Positions 43,935 through 51,548 of a stretch of DNA of 64,000 bases are shown here, one piece after another. Location: NCBI RefSeq assembly GCF_000803065.1, contig NZ_JSXI01000074.1, positions 116,225 through 180,224 of the forward strand, read 5' to 3'. This stretch comes from Sphingomonas sp. ERG5. Lineage in GTDB: Bacteria > Pseudomonadota > Alphaproteobacteria > Sphingomonadales > Sphingomonadaceae. Position 1 is the first letter of the stretch; each line of letters starts with the position of its first letter. The notes below the pieces were generated by a model that made no database searches, was not told where the DNA came from, and was given only the letters and a program-made list of their open reading frames with translations. Made by a program: the position numbers and the translations under genes.

Positions 43935-44503
43935 TATCGACCTGAGCCTCGGGAATTCCCTGTGCCGCTGAAGCAGCGACGTGCGTGTCATGTTCGTCAT
44001 GTGAAAGAGCCGGGCGGCGGTGAAAGAGCCGCCGTCCGGAGGCCTTAGCGGATCGACGGGCGGGATTGAATCGGCGGTTCATTCCGCCCCCAGGCAGCGG
44101 CGTATCCGCAACACCGCCGCCAGCGCACCAAACTCCCGCAGCTGCGGGAGTTGTTGCGGGAGTTTCTGGGGGAAAATGCTTTTTGAGGGTTCTGCGGGAG
44201 TCTGCGGGAAAAGCTGCGGGAGTTTTGATGGATCCGCACGGGAGTTTTTCGAGGTCCTTGCGGGAGTAACGGGAAAAAGCGGGCGTAAGGGTCATGATCG
44301 GCTCGGTTTCGGGTCTGGTTGAGTCAAATGGTCCGTCGACTGTCGTTCCTTCGCCGCACACAGGATGCGCGCCGGAGAACACCATGACGACGCCGGCAAG
44401 CGATTTGAATCAAACCGGAGACCGTGGGTCGATCCCACGGCATGCGCGCTTTCGCCAATCGGATCGGATTACTCGTGGCGGCAGCTCCCACGCTGCCATC
44501 GAT
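43935..44503. other. Gene-free interval upstream of map with repeat cluster
   Basis: No ORF with convincing codon use is present; the long minus-strand reading frame here is a low-complexity translation of the repeated TGCGGGAG units. The interval holds a cluster of direct repeats (44131-44280), two stems (GAAAGAGCC... at 44001 and CCGTGGGTCGATCCCACGG at 44424) and nothing else recognised. Confidence 0.6.
44131..44280. repeat. Cluster of direct TGCGGGAG repeats with a perfect palindrome
   Basis: Units of GCGGGAG followed by TT or TAA occur at least six times in 150 bases, with irregular spacing. The first two units form a perfect 22-base palindrome (44131-44152, ACTCCCGCAGCTGCGGGAGT core). 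Spacing and mixed orientation do not fit a CRISPR. It lies between the DUF885 gene and the MetAP gene. Confidence 0.7.
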
Positions 44504-45295
44504 TCAAGCCGCTGCAAGCCGCCTGGCAGGCCCCGAGGCCAGTTCGTCCGGACGGAGCGTCAGCACCGACACGCCGGAAGCCGTGACCGCGACAGTGTGC
44601 TCGAACTGCGCGGAAAGCGATCCATCACTCGTTACCACGGTCCAGCCGTCCGCCTCGGTCCTGACGCTCCGCCGGCCGCGATTGAGCATCGGCTCGATCG
44701 TGAAGACCATGCCCTCGCGCAGGGCCAGACCCGTTCCGGGCTTTCCGAAGTGCAGGACTTGCGGTTCTTCATGCATCTCCCGACCAATGCCGTGACCGCA
44801 ATATTCCCGCACCACCGAATAGCCATTTCGCTTGGCATGCCGTTCGATCGCCCAGCCAATGTCGCCAAGCCGCGCGCCCGGGCGAACCGCGCGGATGCCC
44901 ATCCACATGGCTTCATAGCTGGCCTGGACCAGCCGCCGGGCGGCTGGGGCGACCTCGCCAACGAGATAGGTCTTGCTGGAATCCGCGATATAGCCATTCT
45001 TCTCGAGCGTGATGTCGAAATTGACGATGTCGCCGTCGCGAAGCAGCGCCGTTTGCGATGGAACGCCGTGACAGACCACGTCATTCACCGAGGAATTCAA
45101 CACAAAGCCATAGCCATATTGGCCCTTGCTCGCCGGCCGGGCCTGAAGCTCATCGACGATGAATCGCTCGACCATTTCATCGACCTGCAGCGTCGACATG
45201 CCGGCAAGCGCGGTCCGATCCAATAGGCCGAACACCGACGCCAGAAGCCGGCCGGATTCGGCCAGCAACGCCAGTTCGTCAGGCCGCTTCGTCAT
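44504..45295 (-). CDS. map: Methionine aminopeptidase, type I
   Basis: A 263-residue MetAP removing N-terminal Met. The five metal ligands are present in order: Asp in VNFDITL, Asp in IADSSKTYL, His in CGHGIGREMHEEP, Glu in FTIEPMLN and Glu in QFEHTVAV. The N-terminal MTKRPDELALLAESGRLLA is a normal start without an SH3 or zinc domain. ATG 45295 overlaps the preceding ParD-like gene by 17 bases, so it is expressed with it. This looks like an extra, regulated copy rather than the main one. Confidence 0.93.
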   Translation of the reverse strand: MTKRPDELALLAESGRLLASVFGLLDRTALAGMSTLQVDEMVERFIVDELQARPASKGQYGYGFVLNSSVNDVVCHGVPSQTALLRDGDIVNFDITLEKNGYIADSSKTYLVGEVAPAARRLVQASYEAMWMGIRAVRPGARLGDIGWAIERHAKRNGYSVVREYCGHGIGREMHEEPQVLHFGKPGTGLALREGMVFTIEPMLNRGRRSVRTEADGWTVVTSDGSLSAQFEHTVAVTASGVSVLTLRPDELASGPARRLAAA

Positions 45296-45518
45296 ATGTC
45301 GCACTCATCGTCAGCGACGGGGTCAATGGCGGAGCCGAAACGCCTGCGGCACTGAGTTCACGCTCCATGATTTCGATGAAGCCGAGCGTGGGATTGGTCT
45401 CGCAAAGCATGCCAATCCTGATCCAGTACGCGGCCTGCGCATTGATCGAGCGAAACGACACCTTGCTCGCCCGGCGTATCTGGTCGTGCAGATCGTCATC
45501 TATGTTCACAATGCCCAT
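45279..45518 (-). CDS. ParD-like antitoxin-type protein
   Basis: A 79-residue protein starting MGIVNIDDDLHDQIRRASKV with the pattern of the ParD-like family (ribbon-helix-helix or similar). The region SFRSINAQAAYWIRIGMLC-NPTLGFIEIM matches that family. It overlaps and precedes a methionine aminopeptidase gene rather than a ParE toxin. ATG 45518 is chosen over one five codons upstream from GGTGAG spacing. It may repress its own operon through the palindrome upstream. Confidence 0.8.
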   Translation of the reverse strand: MGIVNIDDDLHDQIRRASKVSFRSINAQAAYWIRIGMLCETNPTLGFIEIMERELSAAGVSAPPLTPSLTMSATYDEAA

Positions 45519-45539
45519 TGGGGTTCTCACCATATGATT

Positions 45540-45558
45540 CGTATATGTAATGTATACG
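45540..45558. promoter_or_regulatory. Operator-like palindrome upstream of the ParD-like/map pair
   Basis: CGTATA (45540-45545) and TATACG (45553-45558) are inverted around TGTAATG, 21 bases upstream of the ParD-like ATG on the minus strand. GTATACATTACATATAC also reads as an AT-rich -10 region, so binding there would block transcription. Two CATATG palindromes flank it. Confidence 0.5.
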
Positions 45559-45582
45559 CACCGCATATGGGAAAGCCAAGGG

Positions 45583-45685
45583 CGGTGCTGCCAGAGCGAC
45601 GCATATGACGCCGCCACCGCAGGCAGGTTGATCGCTGCTGAGCCCAGCACGCAGACTGAATAAACCGCAGGAAAACGCCCCGGCA
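45583..45685. repeat. Degenerate ~100 bp repeat, copy A
   Basis: Contains CGGTGCTGCCA, then GCATATGACGCCGCCACCGC, CAGGCAGGTTGATC, GAGCCCAG and GGAAAACGCCCC. The same ordered blocks recur at 46088-46172 (copy B, shorter) and 46886-46986 (copy C). Located between the ParD-like gene and the first small lipoprotein gene. Confidence 0.75.
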
Positions 45686-45702
45686 GCGAGCACTGGTAGC
45701 GG

Positions 45703-45730
45703 TTGTCACATTACGAGAGGCGGCTACTTT
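45703..45730 (+). promoter_or_regulatory. Candidate promoter of the small lipoprotein gene
   Basis: TTGTCA (45703-45708) and TACTTT (45725-45730) are 16 bases apart, six bases before the ATG at 45737, implying a nearly leaderless message. Weak but fits the gene start. Confidence 0.35.
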
Positions 45731-45736
45731 AGCCGT

Positions 45737-46045
45737 ATGAGACAACGAAATTCGCCTGCCCTCGCCCTCTTGCTCACCCTATGCGGATGTGCCCAGACTT
45801 CCCTCAATCGGCTAACGCCGACAAGAGCCGGCGACGTGATCGGGTCAGCGACAATGGATGACGACCATATCGTCAATCTTGATCTGCGATCTGTCGATTG
45901 CAGCGGGAAAGAGGCATCCGGGCATGTCCGCTATAAGCCTGACAACCCGCATTACTCGGAAGTCCTTGCCCATATCAGCGGCATGGAACCGGGCCAGACA
46001 AAGCCGGTGACGGCGTGGCCCAACAAGCCGTGCCCAGGTCGATGA
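45737..46045 (+). CDS. Small putative lipoprotein
   Basis: A 102-residue protein with a lipoprotein-type signal (ALALLLTLCGC, Cys18 in LCGC as the lipidation site). The mature part (AQTSLNRLTPTRAG..., then DDDHIVNLDLRSVDCSGKEASG) has no recognised domain. Codons are less GC-biased than in the surrounding housekeeping genes. It sits between repeat copies A and B, suggesting acquisition as a unit. It could be an inner or outer membrane anchored factor of unknown role. Confidence 0.7.
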   Translation: MRQRNSPALALLLTLCGCAQTSLNRLTPTRAGDVIGSATMDDDHIVNLDLRSVDCSGKEASGHVRYKPDNPHYSEVLAHISGMEPGQTKPVTAWPNKPCPGR

Positions 46046-46087
46046 TTTGCCTGGGGACCCGCTATTCGGCACGGCTGTGCGAGAAGC

Positions 46088-46172
46088 CGCCTAATATGCC
46101 ACCGCATATGCGACGCCGCCACTGCAGGCCCAGGTCGCAAATGGGTAAACCGGAAATGTTGGAAAACGACCC
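46088..46172. repeat. Degenerate ~90 bp repeat, copy B
   Basis: GCATATGCGACGCCGCCACT with CAGGC, then TAAACCGG and GGAAAACGACCC aligns with copies A and C. It has lost part of the first block. The next gene starts inside its 3' end. Confidence 0.65.
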
Positions 46173-46407
46173 AATTGCGGTCGCAAAGAGTAAGGCTTAC
46201 CGTCGGCAAATGGTACCCGAGCATCTCTGGCGACACCCGACGCGCGCGGCGATCGATGCCCTTGCACTTAGGTTTGATCTTCCAAATCATCATTCCATGC
46301 AAGATTGGGAATGGGAGGTAGCCGACCCCAATCGACTGGACGATTTCATCGGCGCCTATCAATCTGGGGAACTCAATGACGATGAGCTTTTCACATTGAT
46401 GAAATGA
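46156..46407 (+). CDS. Hypothetical protein, first of a two-gene unit
   Basis: An 83-residue acidic protein (MLENDPIAVAKSKAYRRQMV start, ending YQSGELNDDELFTLMK) without signal or membrane segment. WRHPTRAAIDALALRFDLPN and WEWEVADPNRLDDFIGAY are its clearest blocks but no family is recognised. Its stop overlaps the following ATG (ATGA). An ATG five codons upstream (46141) is an alternative. The overlapping short pair and repeat flanks give it a toxin-antitoxin-like shape, though neither partner is identified. Confidence 0.6.
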   Translation: MLENDPIAVAKSKAYRRQMVPEHLWRHPTRAAIDALALRFDLPNHHSMQDWEWEVADPNRLDDFIGAYQSGELNDDELFTLMK

Positions 46408-46625
46408 TCGTGCAGTCATTTGACAATCTAGGCGGTGCTGTATCGCGTGACCCGCGTTGGCGAACTGCCAGAGATCTGTTGGATACGAACATCAGGATTC
46501 ACGCCCACACCGTGTGGTACTGGTCGTGCCCAGACATGGACACCGCGGAAGAGCAGTGGGCGATAACCCCATTTATTCGACCCATTTTTGAGAAAAATCG
46601 CGCGAGACTCTTGCCTTACAATTGA
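46404..46625 (+). CDS. Hypothetical protein, second of a two-gene unit
   Basis: A 73-residue protein (MIVQSFDNLGGAVSRDPRWR start) with several Trp and Asp residues (HTVWYWSCPDMD, EQWAITPFIRPIF). It overlaps the preceding ORF by four bases and ends at 46625. No family, signal or membrane helix is recognised. Low GC of the region and lack of other homology cues suggest recent gain. Confidence 0.55.
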   Translation: MIVQSFDNLGGAVSRDPRWRTARDLLDTNIRIHAHTVWYWSCPDMDTAEEQWAITPFIRPIFEKNRARLLPYN

Positions 46626-46805
46626 GCCCGATTCTGACTCCAGCAGCAACGCGTTACGGTCGCTTACCATCAAGTCCACTCGTCCAAACGCCGCCAACGC
46701 GCTCGAGCCGCCTGATAGCCGTTTGACCGGAAACAGGGTGAGAAGATTTAGGGACATATATCTAATTGACGCGCGCCGTAGCATAGCTGGAGATCTGCAA
46801 ATAAT

Positions 46806-46846
46806 TTAGTATTGTGTCCCCGAAATACGGTGTCCCCGAAATACGG
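46806..46846 (+). mobile_element. RAYT-associated end motif, tandem copy
   Basis: TTAGTATTGTGTCCCCG is followed by an exact 16-base tandem duplication of TGTCCCCGAAATACGG (46815-46830 and 46831-46846). The motif recurs at 49743-49767, 53411-53437 and inverted at 53212-53229. No transposase is nearby at this site. Confidence 0.65.
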
Positions 46847-46885
46847 CTGGAGAGCGTGCTGCCTGACCATGGTCGGTGGGAATCA

Positions 46886-46986
46886 CGGTGCCGCCAACGC
46901 AGCGCATATGACGCAGCCACCACAGGCGGGTGATCATTGTTGAGCCCAGGTCCCACACTCACAAACCGGGCTGGCGGAAAATGCCC
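46886..46986. repeat. Degenerate ~100 bp repeat, copy C
   Basis: CGGTGCCGCCA, AGCGCATATGACGCAGCCAC, CAGGCGGGTGATC, TTGAGCCCAG, ACAAACCGG and GGCGGAAAATGCCC follow the same order as in copy A (45583-45685). The high conservation of the central GCATATGACGC block suggests a functional or mobile unit. Confidence 0.75.
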
Positions 46987-46995
46987 AGTTGCGGA

Positions 46996-47346
46996 CTAAG
47001 CCGTTTGCGGATGCGCCCCGAAACCAATCGGCGCGAACCACGCCATCAGCACGGGAACAAAGTTGATAAGCGAACCAAGATGATAGCCGTGCCACGCAGG
47101 ACCTATGTTGAAGCTGATGATAGCCAGAATGATCCAGCTGCCCGAAAGTGCGGCTTCCCGCAGTCGCCAGTAAGTTAGAATGTCCAGCAAAATCAGAATT
47201 AGCACGCTCAAGATCACCCCAAGCCAGTGCGGGCCACTGAAGTGATCGACCGCCACGGGCAAACCAAGAGCAACAACCAATAGCGCAATCGAAATCCAAC
47301 GATAGCGGGCCAATTCCGAATAGGGATGAAGCATCTCAAACATCAA
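46996..47346 (-). CDS. Small polytopic membrane protein
   Basis: A 116-residue protein with four hydrophobic segments (about residues 18-34, 40-58, 67-85, 91-108), so three or four transmembrane helices. No family is recognised; its N-terminus MMFEMLHPYSELARYRW is amphipathic. Start could be 47346 or the following Met. Convergent to the two-gene unit across repeat copy C, in the low-GC accessory block. Confidence 0.65.
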   Translation of the reverse strand: MMFEMLHPYSELARYRWISIALLVVALGLPVAVDHFSGPHWLGVILSVLILILLDILTYWRLREAALSGSWIILAIISFNIGPAWHGYHLGSLINFVPVLMAWFAPIGFGAHPQTA

Positions 47347-47485
47347 TCACCCTATATCTTTAAGAGCGGCAGCTTTCCATCACTCTCTGCCATACGCGCT
47401 GCTGGCGCGGTGAGTGCCGCCTCCGAAAGCGGACCGGCGGCTAAAGCCCGTTGCGGACATCGTGAGTAGCTGACACCATGCTTTG

Positions 47486-47862
47486 ATGCGTATGCGGCTG
47501 CTCGCCCTCATCTGCCTCGGCCCCGGAGGATGCGGCTCTGCGCCAACTGAAGATAGGGTGAAGATCGCTGCCGAATCCGTCCCTTTCCCCGCCGATGATC
47601 TGACGTCCTATTGGGGCGGATACAAACTTGAGGTTCCGAAGACGGGATATTTTTGTGGAACGGTCAGGATATAAGCGCTGAGATCTTACAGGCCTATTTG
47701 AAGGAAGACGGAGGACGAGGACGCCTCATCGTGCAGTTTGAGCCCGGTACACCCGACACGCGGATGCGTTGGGTCCGCAAACAGGTGATTGCGGCGGGTT
47801 ATTGCACGCTATGCCTATGTGTCGAAGCCCCTTGGAAGGCGGTGCGGCCGGTCGTTTACTAG
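47486..47862 (+). pseudogene. Frameshifted small lipoprotein gene
   Basis: Frame one runs MRMRLLALICLGPGGCGSAP (lipoprotein-like Cys) to KTGYF, then CGTVRI and a stop. Shifting by one at the TTTTT run (near 47650) gives LWNGQDISAEILQAYLKEDG through RPVVY and a stop at 47862. Inserting one T would give an intact ~125-residue product, so this is either a real single-base deletion, a phase-variable site or a sequencing error. The Ile-Val-Gln-Phe/Gly-Tyr-Cys pattern is domain-like but unrecognised. Confidence 0.7.
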
Positions 47863-47934
47863 GCCGTGAACCCATAAAGGCAGTAGCCCGCTGGAGGGGG
47901 GGGGCGGAACCACGCCCTTTTTAGAAGTCCAAAT

Positions 47935-48432
47935 TCAGACTTTGGGTAAGATCTCGATCTCGGCGCCCATTTTAACACGGTCGAGCGCGATCAGACTTCG
48001 AAAGCTCGTAATCGCCTCATTCTCGGCGAACAGCCGCCGCGTCGTCGCCTCATAGGCCACCATGTCAGGCGCGACGATCACCAGCACGAAGCTGATCCCA
48101 CCAGTGACATAATAGCATTGTTGAACCTCGGGTGCGCTGCGGAATAGCGCCTTGGCCGCGTCCACGGTCGCGATGCGCTCGTCGGTCAGATGAACCTCGA
48201 CGATCGATGTGATCGCCATACCGACTGCGGAGGTATCGACGATCGCGACGTTACCCGCAATAATCCCAGCGTCCTCCATCGCCGCTACCCGCCGCTGCAC
48301 TGCCGCCGGCGACAGGTTGACCAACTCTGCGATTGTCCGCTGCGGTGTCTTCGCGTTCTGCTGAACGATGCGGAGGATCGCGCGGTCGTAGCTGTCGAGC
48401 GTGGGTCGGCGAGAGGAAGCGGCGCGAGTCAT
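47935..48432 (-). CDS. Lrp/AsnC family transcriptional regulator (pair 1)
   Basis: A 165-residue regulator: winged HTH (residues ~14-62, with IAELVNLSPAAVQRRVAAME as recognition region) and a RAM ligand-binding domain (~75-150). It is divergent from an EamA exporter gene with a 93-base spacer, the usual place for its operator, so it likely controls amino-acid or similar export in response to the ligand. Confidence 0.9.
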   Translation of the reverse strand: MTRAASSRRPTLDSYDRAILRIVQQNAKTPQRTIAELVNLSPAAVQRRVAAMEDAGIIAGNVAIVDTSAVGMAITSIVEVHLTDERIATVDAAKALFRSAPEVQQCYYVTGGISFVLVIVAPDMVAYEATTRRLFAENEAITSFRSLIALDRVKMGAEIEILPKV

Positions 48433-48525
48433 GAGTGAGTAATTGTTGCATTTGGCGGGCGAAGCAAGCGCACACCGCTCGCTTGCGCGATGATATGATC
48501 CGCACAGTGATATGAGGATCAGCCC

Positions 48526-49500
48526 ATGAACATTGTGCGCGCAGCAGGTAACGAGCAGAGGTGGGCGCTTGGCATCGCGTGTGGCATGGGCGCCGGCGCG
48601 CTCTGGGGTCTGGTGTTCCTAGCTCCGGCGCTGGTGCGCGACTTCTCCCCGCTCCAGCTCGCGATCGGCCGCTATCTCGCCTATGGCATCATCGCCGCCG
48701 CGCTGATCGCGCCGCGCTGGCGGGCGATCGTGCCATCGATCACGCGGCGCGACTGGTTCGCGCTGGCCTGGCTCTCGCTCGCCGGCAACACGCTCTACTA
48801 CGTCCTGCTCTCAAGCGCGGTGCAGACCGGCGGTATCGCCATGACCTCGCTCGTCATCGGCTTCATGCCCGTTGCCGTGACCATCGTCGGAAGCCGCGAC
48901 AAGGGCGCGGTTTCGCTCACCCGGCTCACGCCCTCGCTGCTAATGTGCATCGCCGGCGCCGTCTGCATCGGCTGGCAGGCGGTCTCGGCGCCCGCGTCGG
49001 GCGACGCCGTTCGACAACTGGTCGGTCTCTTCTATGCAATCGGCGCGCTGGTCGTGTGGACCGGCTATGCGGTCGGCAACGCGAGATGCCTCGCCCGCCT
49101 CGATCACGTCTCCGTGCACGACTGGAACCTACTGACCGGCCTTGTCACCGGCGCGCAGGCGGTCGTGCTGATCCCGCTGACGATCGCGCTGGAGCCGGTT
49201 CGCCACGCCACCGCGGCGTGGGCGCAGTTCGCGGCGGTATCGGTCGTGGTCGCTGTCGCCGCTTCGATCCTCGGCAATGCGCTGTGGAACCGGATGTCCC
49301 GGCTGCTGCCCTTGACGATGGTCGGGCAGATGATCCTGTTCGAAACCCTGTTCGCGCTTCTTTATGGCTTTCTCTGGGAGCGCCGCTGGCCGTTGCCGCT
49401 GGAGGTCGCGGCGTTCGGCCTCGTGGTAGCGAGCGTGTTGATCTGCATTGCCGTGCACCGCCGGCATCCACAGGATGCCCTTGTACCCCAGCGCCTCTAA
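48526..49500 (+). CDS. EamA/DMT-family transporter (pair 1)
   Basis: A 324-residue transporter with ten hydrophobic segments and two EamA repeats (residues ~12-150 and ~165-310). Members export amino acids and metabolites, most often by proton exchange; the substrate cannot be read from sequence. It is divergent from the AsnC-type regulator, so the pair is probably a self-contained export-and-sensing module. Followed by decayed IS sequence. Confidence 0.88.
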   Translation: MNIVRAAGNEQRWALGIACGMGAGALWGLVFLAPALVRDFSPLQLAIGRYLAYGIIAAALIAPRWRAIVPSITRRDWFALAWLSLAGNTLYYVLLSSAVQTGGIAMTSLVIGFMPVAVTIVGSRDKGAVSLTRLTPSLLMCIAGAVCIGWQAVSAPASGDAVRQLVGLFYAIGALVVWTGYAVGNARCLARLDHVSVHDWNLLTGLVTGAQAVVLIPLTIALEPVRHATAAWAQFAAVSVVVAVAASILGNALWNRMSRLLPLTMVGQMILFETLFALLYGFLWERRWPLPLEVAAFGLVVASVLICIAVHRRHPQDALVPQRL

Positions 49501-49613
49501 ACGCGAATGATTTGGACCTCTCTCAAATGTTCGCGCAGGTGCGCGCTGTCGAACGTGCGCACGATGATGCGGCATCTATTCAACGAGATGCTTATCTGAT
49601 TCGATGTTCGGTT

Positions 49614-49690
49614 ATGAGCCGATATGATCTGACCGACTTTGAATGGCGCGTGATCGCGCCGCTGCTACCCAGGAGTGGATCGAGCGGTAG
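49614..49690 (+). pseudogene. IS5-type transposase N-terminal remnant
   Basis: Reads MSRYDLTDFEWRVIAPLLPR, the usual start of IS5-family (IS427-like) transposases, then changes near residue 20 into unrelated reading that merges with a RAYT-type tail. No DDE residues or inverted ends remain, so the element is dead. Flanked by the EamA gene and by the GTATTGTGTCCCCG motif. Confidence 0.8.
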
Positions 49691-49768
49691 GAAGCGGACC
49701 GGTCGAGTATTAAGCCTGCGGCAATGCAGGCGGACGCCCAAAGTTTAGTATTGTGTCCCCGAAATAGG
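49688..49768 (+). mobile_element. RAYT-type tail remnant with end motif
   Basis: AAGCGGACCGGTCGAGTATTA through AAAGTTTAGTATTGTGTCCC aligns with the corresponding part of the 53212-53437 element (GAAGCGACGACCGGC... GGAGTTTAGTATTGTGTCCC). So the 3' end of a RAYT-like element was joined to the IS5 remnant here. Confidence 0.55.
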
Positions 49769-49848
49769 TGTCGCGAGATGGCGGATGACCTAAATTTTGC
49801 TATCTCGTCGGTGAAGCATCGGCATCATGGACACAGATCGAATAGCGC

Positions 49849-50310
49849 ATGACTCATCCTTCCGTAGACCTGCTGTGGCAACGCTATCGCGCCATCGATC
49901 CGACTGCGCCCGCCGATCTGCCGGTGGCGCATTATTTTTGCGACAATGAGAGAGATGCCGACATCTGCATCGCGCTTGTCCTGGCGGGGCGCAAACGGGC
50001 CACGGCATCATCGCTGGTCGAGTATGAGATGGCGGGCGAGCCGCCCCCCACGGCCGGCGTTTTCGTCATCGTGACAAATTGGGCGGGTGAAGCGAAGGCG
50101 GTGACACGAACCCACACCGTCACCATCAAGCGGTTTGGCGATGTCGGCGAGGACTTTGCGCAGCTTGAAGGCGAAGGGGACGGCAGCCTGACGTGGTGGC
50201 GCGAGGCACATCAGGAATATTGGCAACAGGCGTTGGCGGGTACGCCGCATGTGGTCGATGAGGATCTGCAAATCGTCTGCGAGGAGTTCGACGTCGTCTT
50301 GGTCGCCTGA
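49849..50310 (+). CDS. ASCH-domain protein
   Basis: A 153-residue protein of the ASCH (PUA-like) fold, with the family blocks LALVLAGRKRATASSL (about residues 43-58) and WWREAHQEYW near the C-terminus. ASCH proteins are predicted RNA-binding or, in the case of E. coli YqfB, an N4-acetylcytidine amidohydrolase; YqfB is shorter. Alone on its transcript between IS scars and the second EamA pair. Confidence 0.85.
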   Translation: MTHPSVDLLWQRYRAIDPTAPADLPVAHYFCDNERDADICIALVLAGRKRATASSLVEYEMAGEPPPTAGVFVIVTNWAGEAKAVTRTHTVTIKRFGDVGEDFAQLEGEGDGSLTWWREAHQEYWQQALAGTPHVVDEDLQIVCEEFDVVLVA

Positions 50311-50669
50311 GCAGCCCCCTACCCGGTTTCACCCGAGCTCAAGCGCCAGGATGGATTCCTGGAATGATCTTCATTCGATGCCCGGACACCCGGTGACGAT
50401 TCCCGAGCAAGGTGGGGGCCTTCCTTCATCGGCTGAGAGAGCTTGTGAAATGGCCCCACCGCCCTTTTCCCATCGCCTGGGCGGCGGTTAGAGCGGTTTC
50501 GAGCTGGGTTGACCCACCCCCGTTCGCCCTGAGCCTGTCGAAGGGCGCACACAGCGCATGGGCTTCGACAGGCTCAGCCCGAACGGGGGAGATTTCACCC
50601 AGGTCGATGGTGCTTTAAGCTGTGGAGCCTCGACAGGGTGTGCACGTCGAGACCGAGGGCATTGTGTAT
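50311..50669. other. Gene-free interval with repeat family B copy 3
   Basis: No supported ORF. Apart from the palindrome at 50517-50588 nothing is recognised; the reading frames here are shadows of the palindrome. Confidence 0.55.
50517..50588. repeat. Palindromic repeat, family B copy 3
   Basis: CCCCGTTCGCCCTGAGCCTG (50517-50536) pairs with GGCTCAGCCCGAACGGGG (50571-50588) around a GGGCGCACACAGCGCATGGG centre. It is the tidiest copy of the family, about 70 bases. Confidence 0.85.
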
Positions 50670-51548
50670 TCAGGCAGAAGCTCTTTTCGCTGTCGCTGCG
50701 GCGCCGATCGAGGAGCACACGATCAAGCCGATCGCCAGCCATTGCGACCCTGACAGCACTTCGCCCAGCAGGACGAGGCCGGTCAGTGCACCCACCGCGG
50801 GTTCCGCGCTGAGGAGCGTGCCGAAGGTGCTGGTCGGCAATCGCGGCAAAGCGATTATCTCCAGGGTGTAAGGGAGAGCGCTCGACACGATGCCAACGAC
50901 GAGCCCGAGGACCAGCACCTCAGGACGCAGCATCGCTGCGCCGGCATGGACGATGCCGATCGGCGCGGCGACCACGGCAGCGATGACCATGCCACCCGCC
51001 ACAGCCCTGATCCCATGGTCCTGGCCGGCTCGTTTCCCGACAAGGATGTAAACGGCCCAACAGGCGCCCGCAGCGGCGGCGAGCGCGACACCGCGCCAGT
51101 CGAGATGGGCGGCGCTCTTCCAGATCGGTAGCAGCAATGCCAGGCCGGCCACGGCCAGCGCGATCCATAGATAATCCGCCCTGCCCCGCGACGTCAGCAA
51201 GGCGATAGCGAGCGGCCCGGCAAACTCGATCGCGATCGCGACACCCAATGGGATGTACATCAGCGCCTGGTAGAAGAGGAGATTCATCGCGCCGAGTGCG
51301 ACGCCATAGGGGAGAAGCGAGCGCCAGCCTGATGCGGCCAGCACCCGCCACGGCCGAAACGCGATCGACAGCACGCAGGCGCTGACGATCAGGCGCAGCG
51401 CGGTCGCGCCTTCCGCTCCGATCGCCGGGAACAAGCCCTTGGCGAGCGAAGCACCGACACTGATCGAGAGGAGCGAGCCGAACAGGGCGGCAATGGCGGT
51501 GAGATCGACGCGCGGGCCGAGCGGCCGTATGATGGCAGAGGTGGTCAT
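50670..51548 (-). CDS. EamA/RhtA-like exporter (pair 2)
   Basis: A 292-residue ten-helix EamA-type permease resembling RhtA (threonine/homoserine efflux): LFPAIGAEGATALRLIVSA, YIPLGVAIAIEFAGPL, LLSAEPAVGALTGLVLLGE are its best blocks. It is divergent from its own AsnC regulator. The second EamA/AsnC pair in 4 kb, in the mirror orientation of the first. Confidence 0.88.
   Translation of the reverse strand: MTTSAIIRPLGPRVDLTAIAALFGSLLSISVGASLAKGLFPAIGAEGATALRLIVSACVLSIAFRPWRVLAASGWRSLLPYGVALGAMNLLFYQALMYIPLGVAIAIEFAGPLAIALLTSRGRADYLWIALAVAGLALLLPIWKSAAHLDWRGVALAAAAGACWAVYILVGKRAGQDHGIRAVAGGMVIAAVVAAPIGIVHAGAAMLRPEVLVLGLVVGIVSSALPYTLEIIALPRLPTSTFGTLLSAEPAVGALTGLVLLGEVLSGSQWLAIGLIVCSSIGAAATAKRASA

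Larger units (their letters stand above)
46626..46995. other. Gene-free interval with RAYT-end and repeat copy C
   Basis: No coding sequence is supported (the minus-strand reading frame here is the complement of the preceding gene). It contains a tandem GTGTCCCCGAAATACG motif and repeat copy C, described separately; the rest is plain. Confidence 0.55.

Noticed and set aside
41880..44000. Minus-strand 706-codon frame opposite the DUF885 gene
   Set aside because: Antisense shadow; the DUF885 zinc motif and Tat leader lie on the plus strand.
44131..44280. CRISPR array
   Set aside because: Units are 8-9 bases with irregular spacing; no 25-40 base repeats, spacers or cas genes anywhere in the window.
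43882..44385. Minus-strand frame of 167 codons over the TGCGGGAG array
   Set aside because: Low-complexity Pro/Ala/Ser translation of the repeat units, no start signal, and it overlaps the end of the DUF885 gene.
44424..44442. Possible tRNA T-arm (CCGTGGGTCGATCCCACGG)
   Set aside because: The loop is too short for a T-loop and no acceptor, D-arm or anticodon arm fits around it; only a hairpin.
46428..46784. Minus-strand 118-codon frame opposite the second small gene
   Set aside because: Complement of the coupled plus-strand pair, whose ATGA overlap supports the plus strand.
45583..46986. Integron cassette array with attC sites
   Set aside because: The three repeats separate small genes, but the RYYYAAC/GTTRRRY core pairs and folded attC shape are not found, and no integrase is visible.
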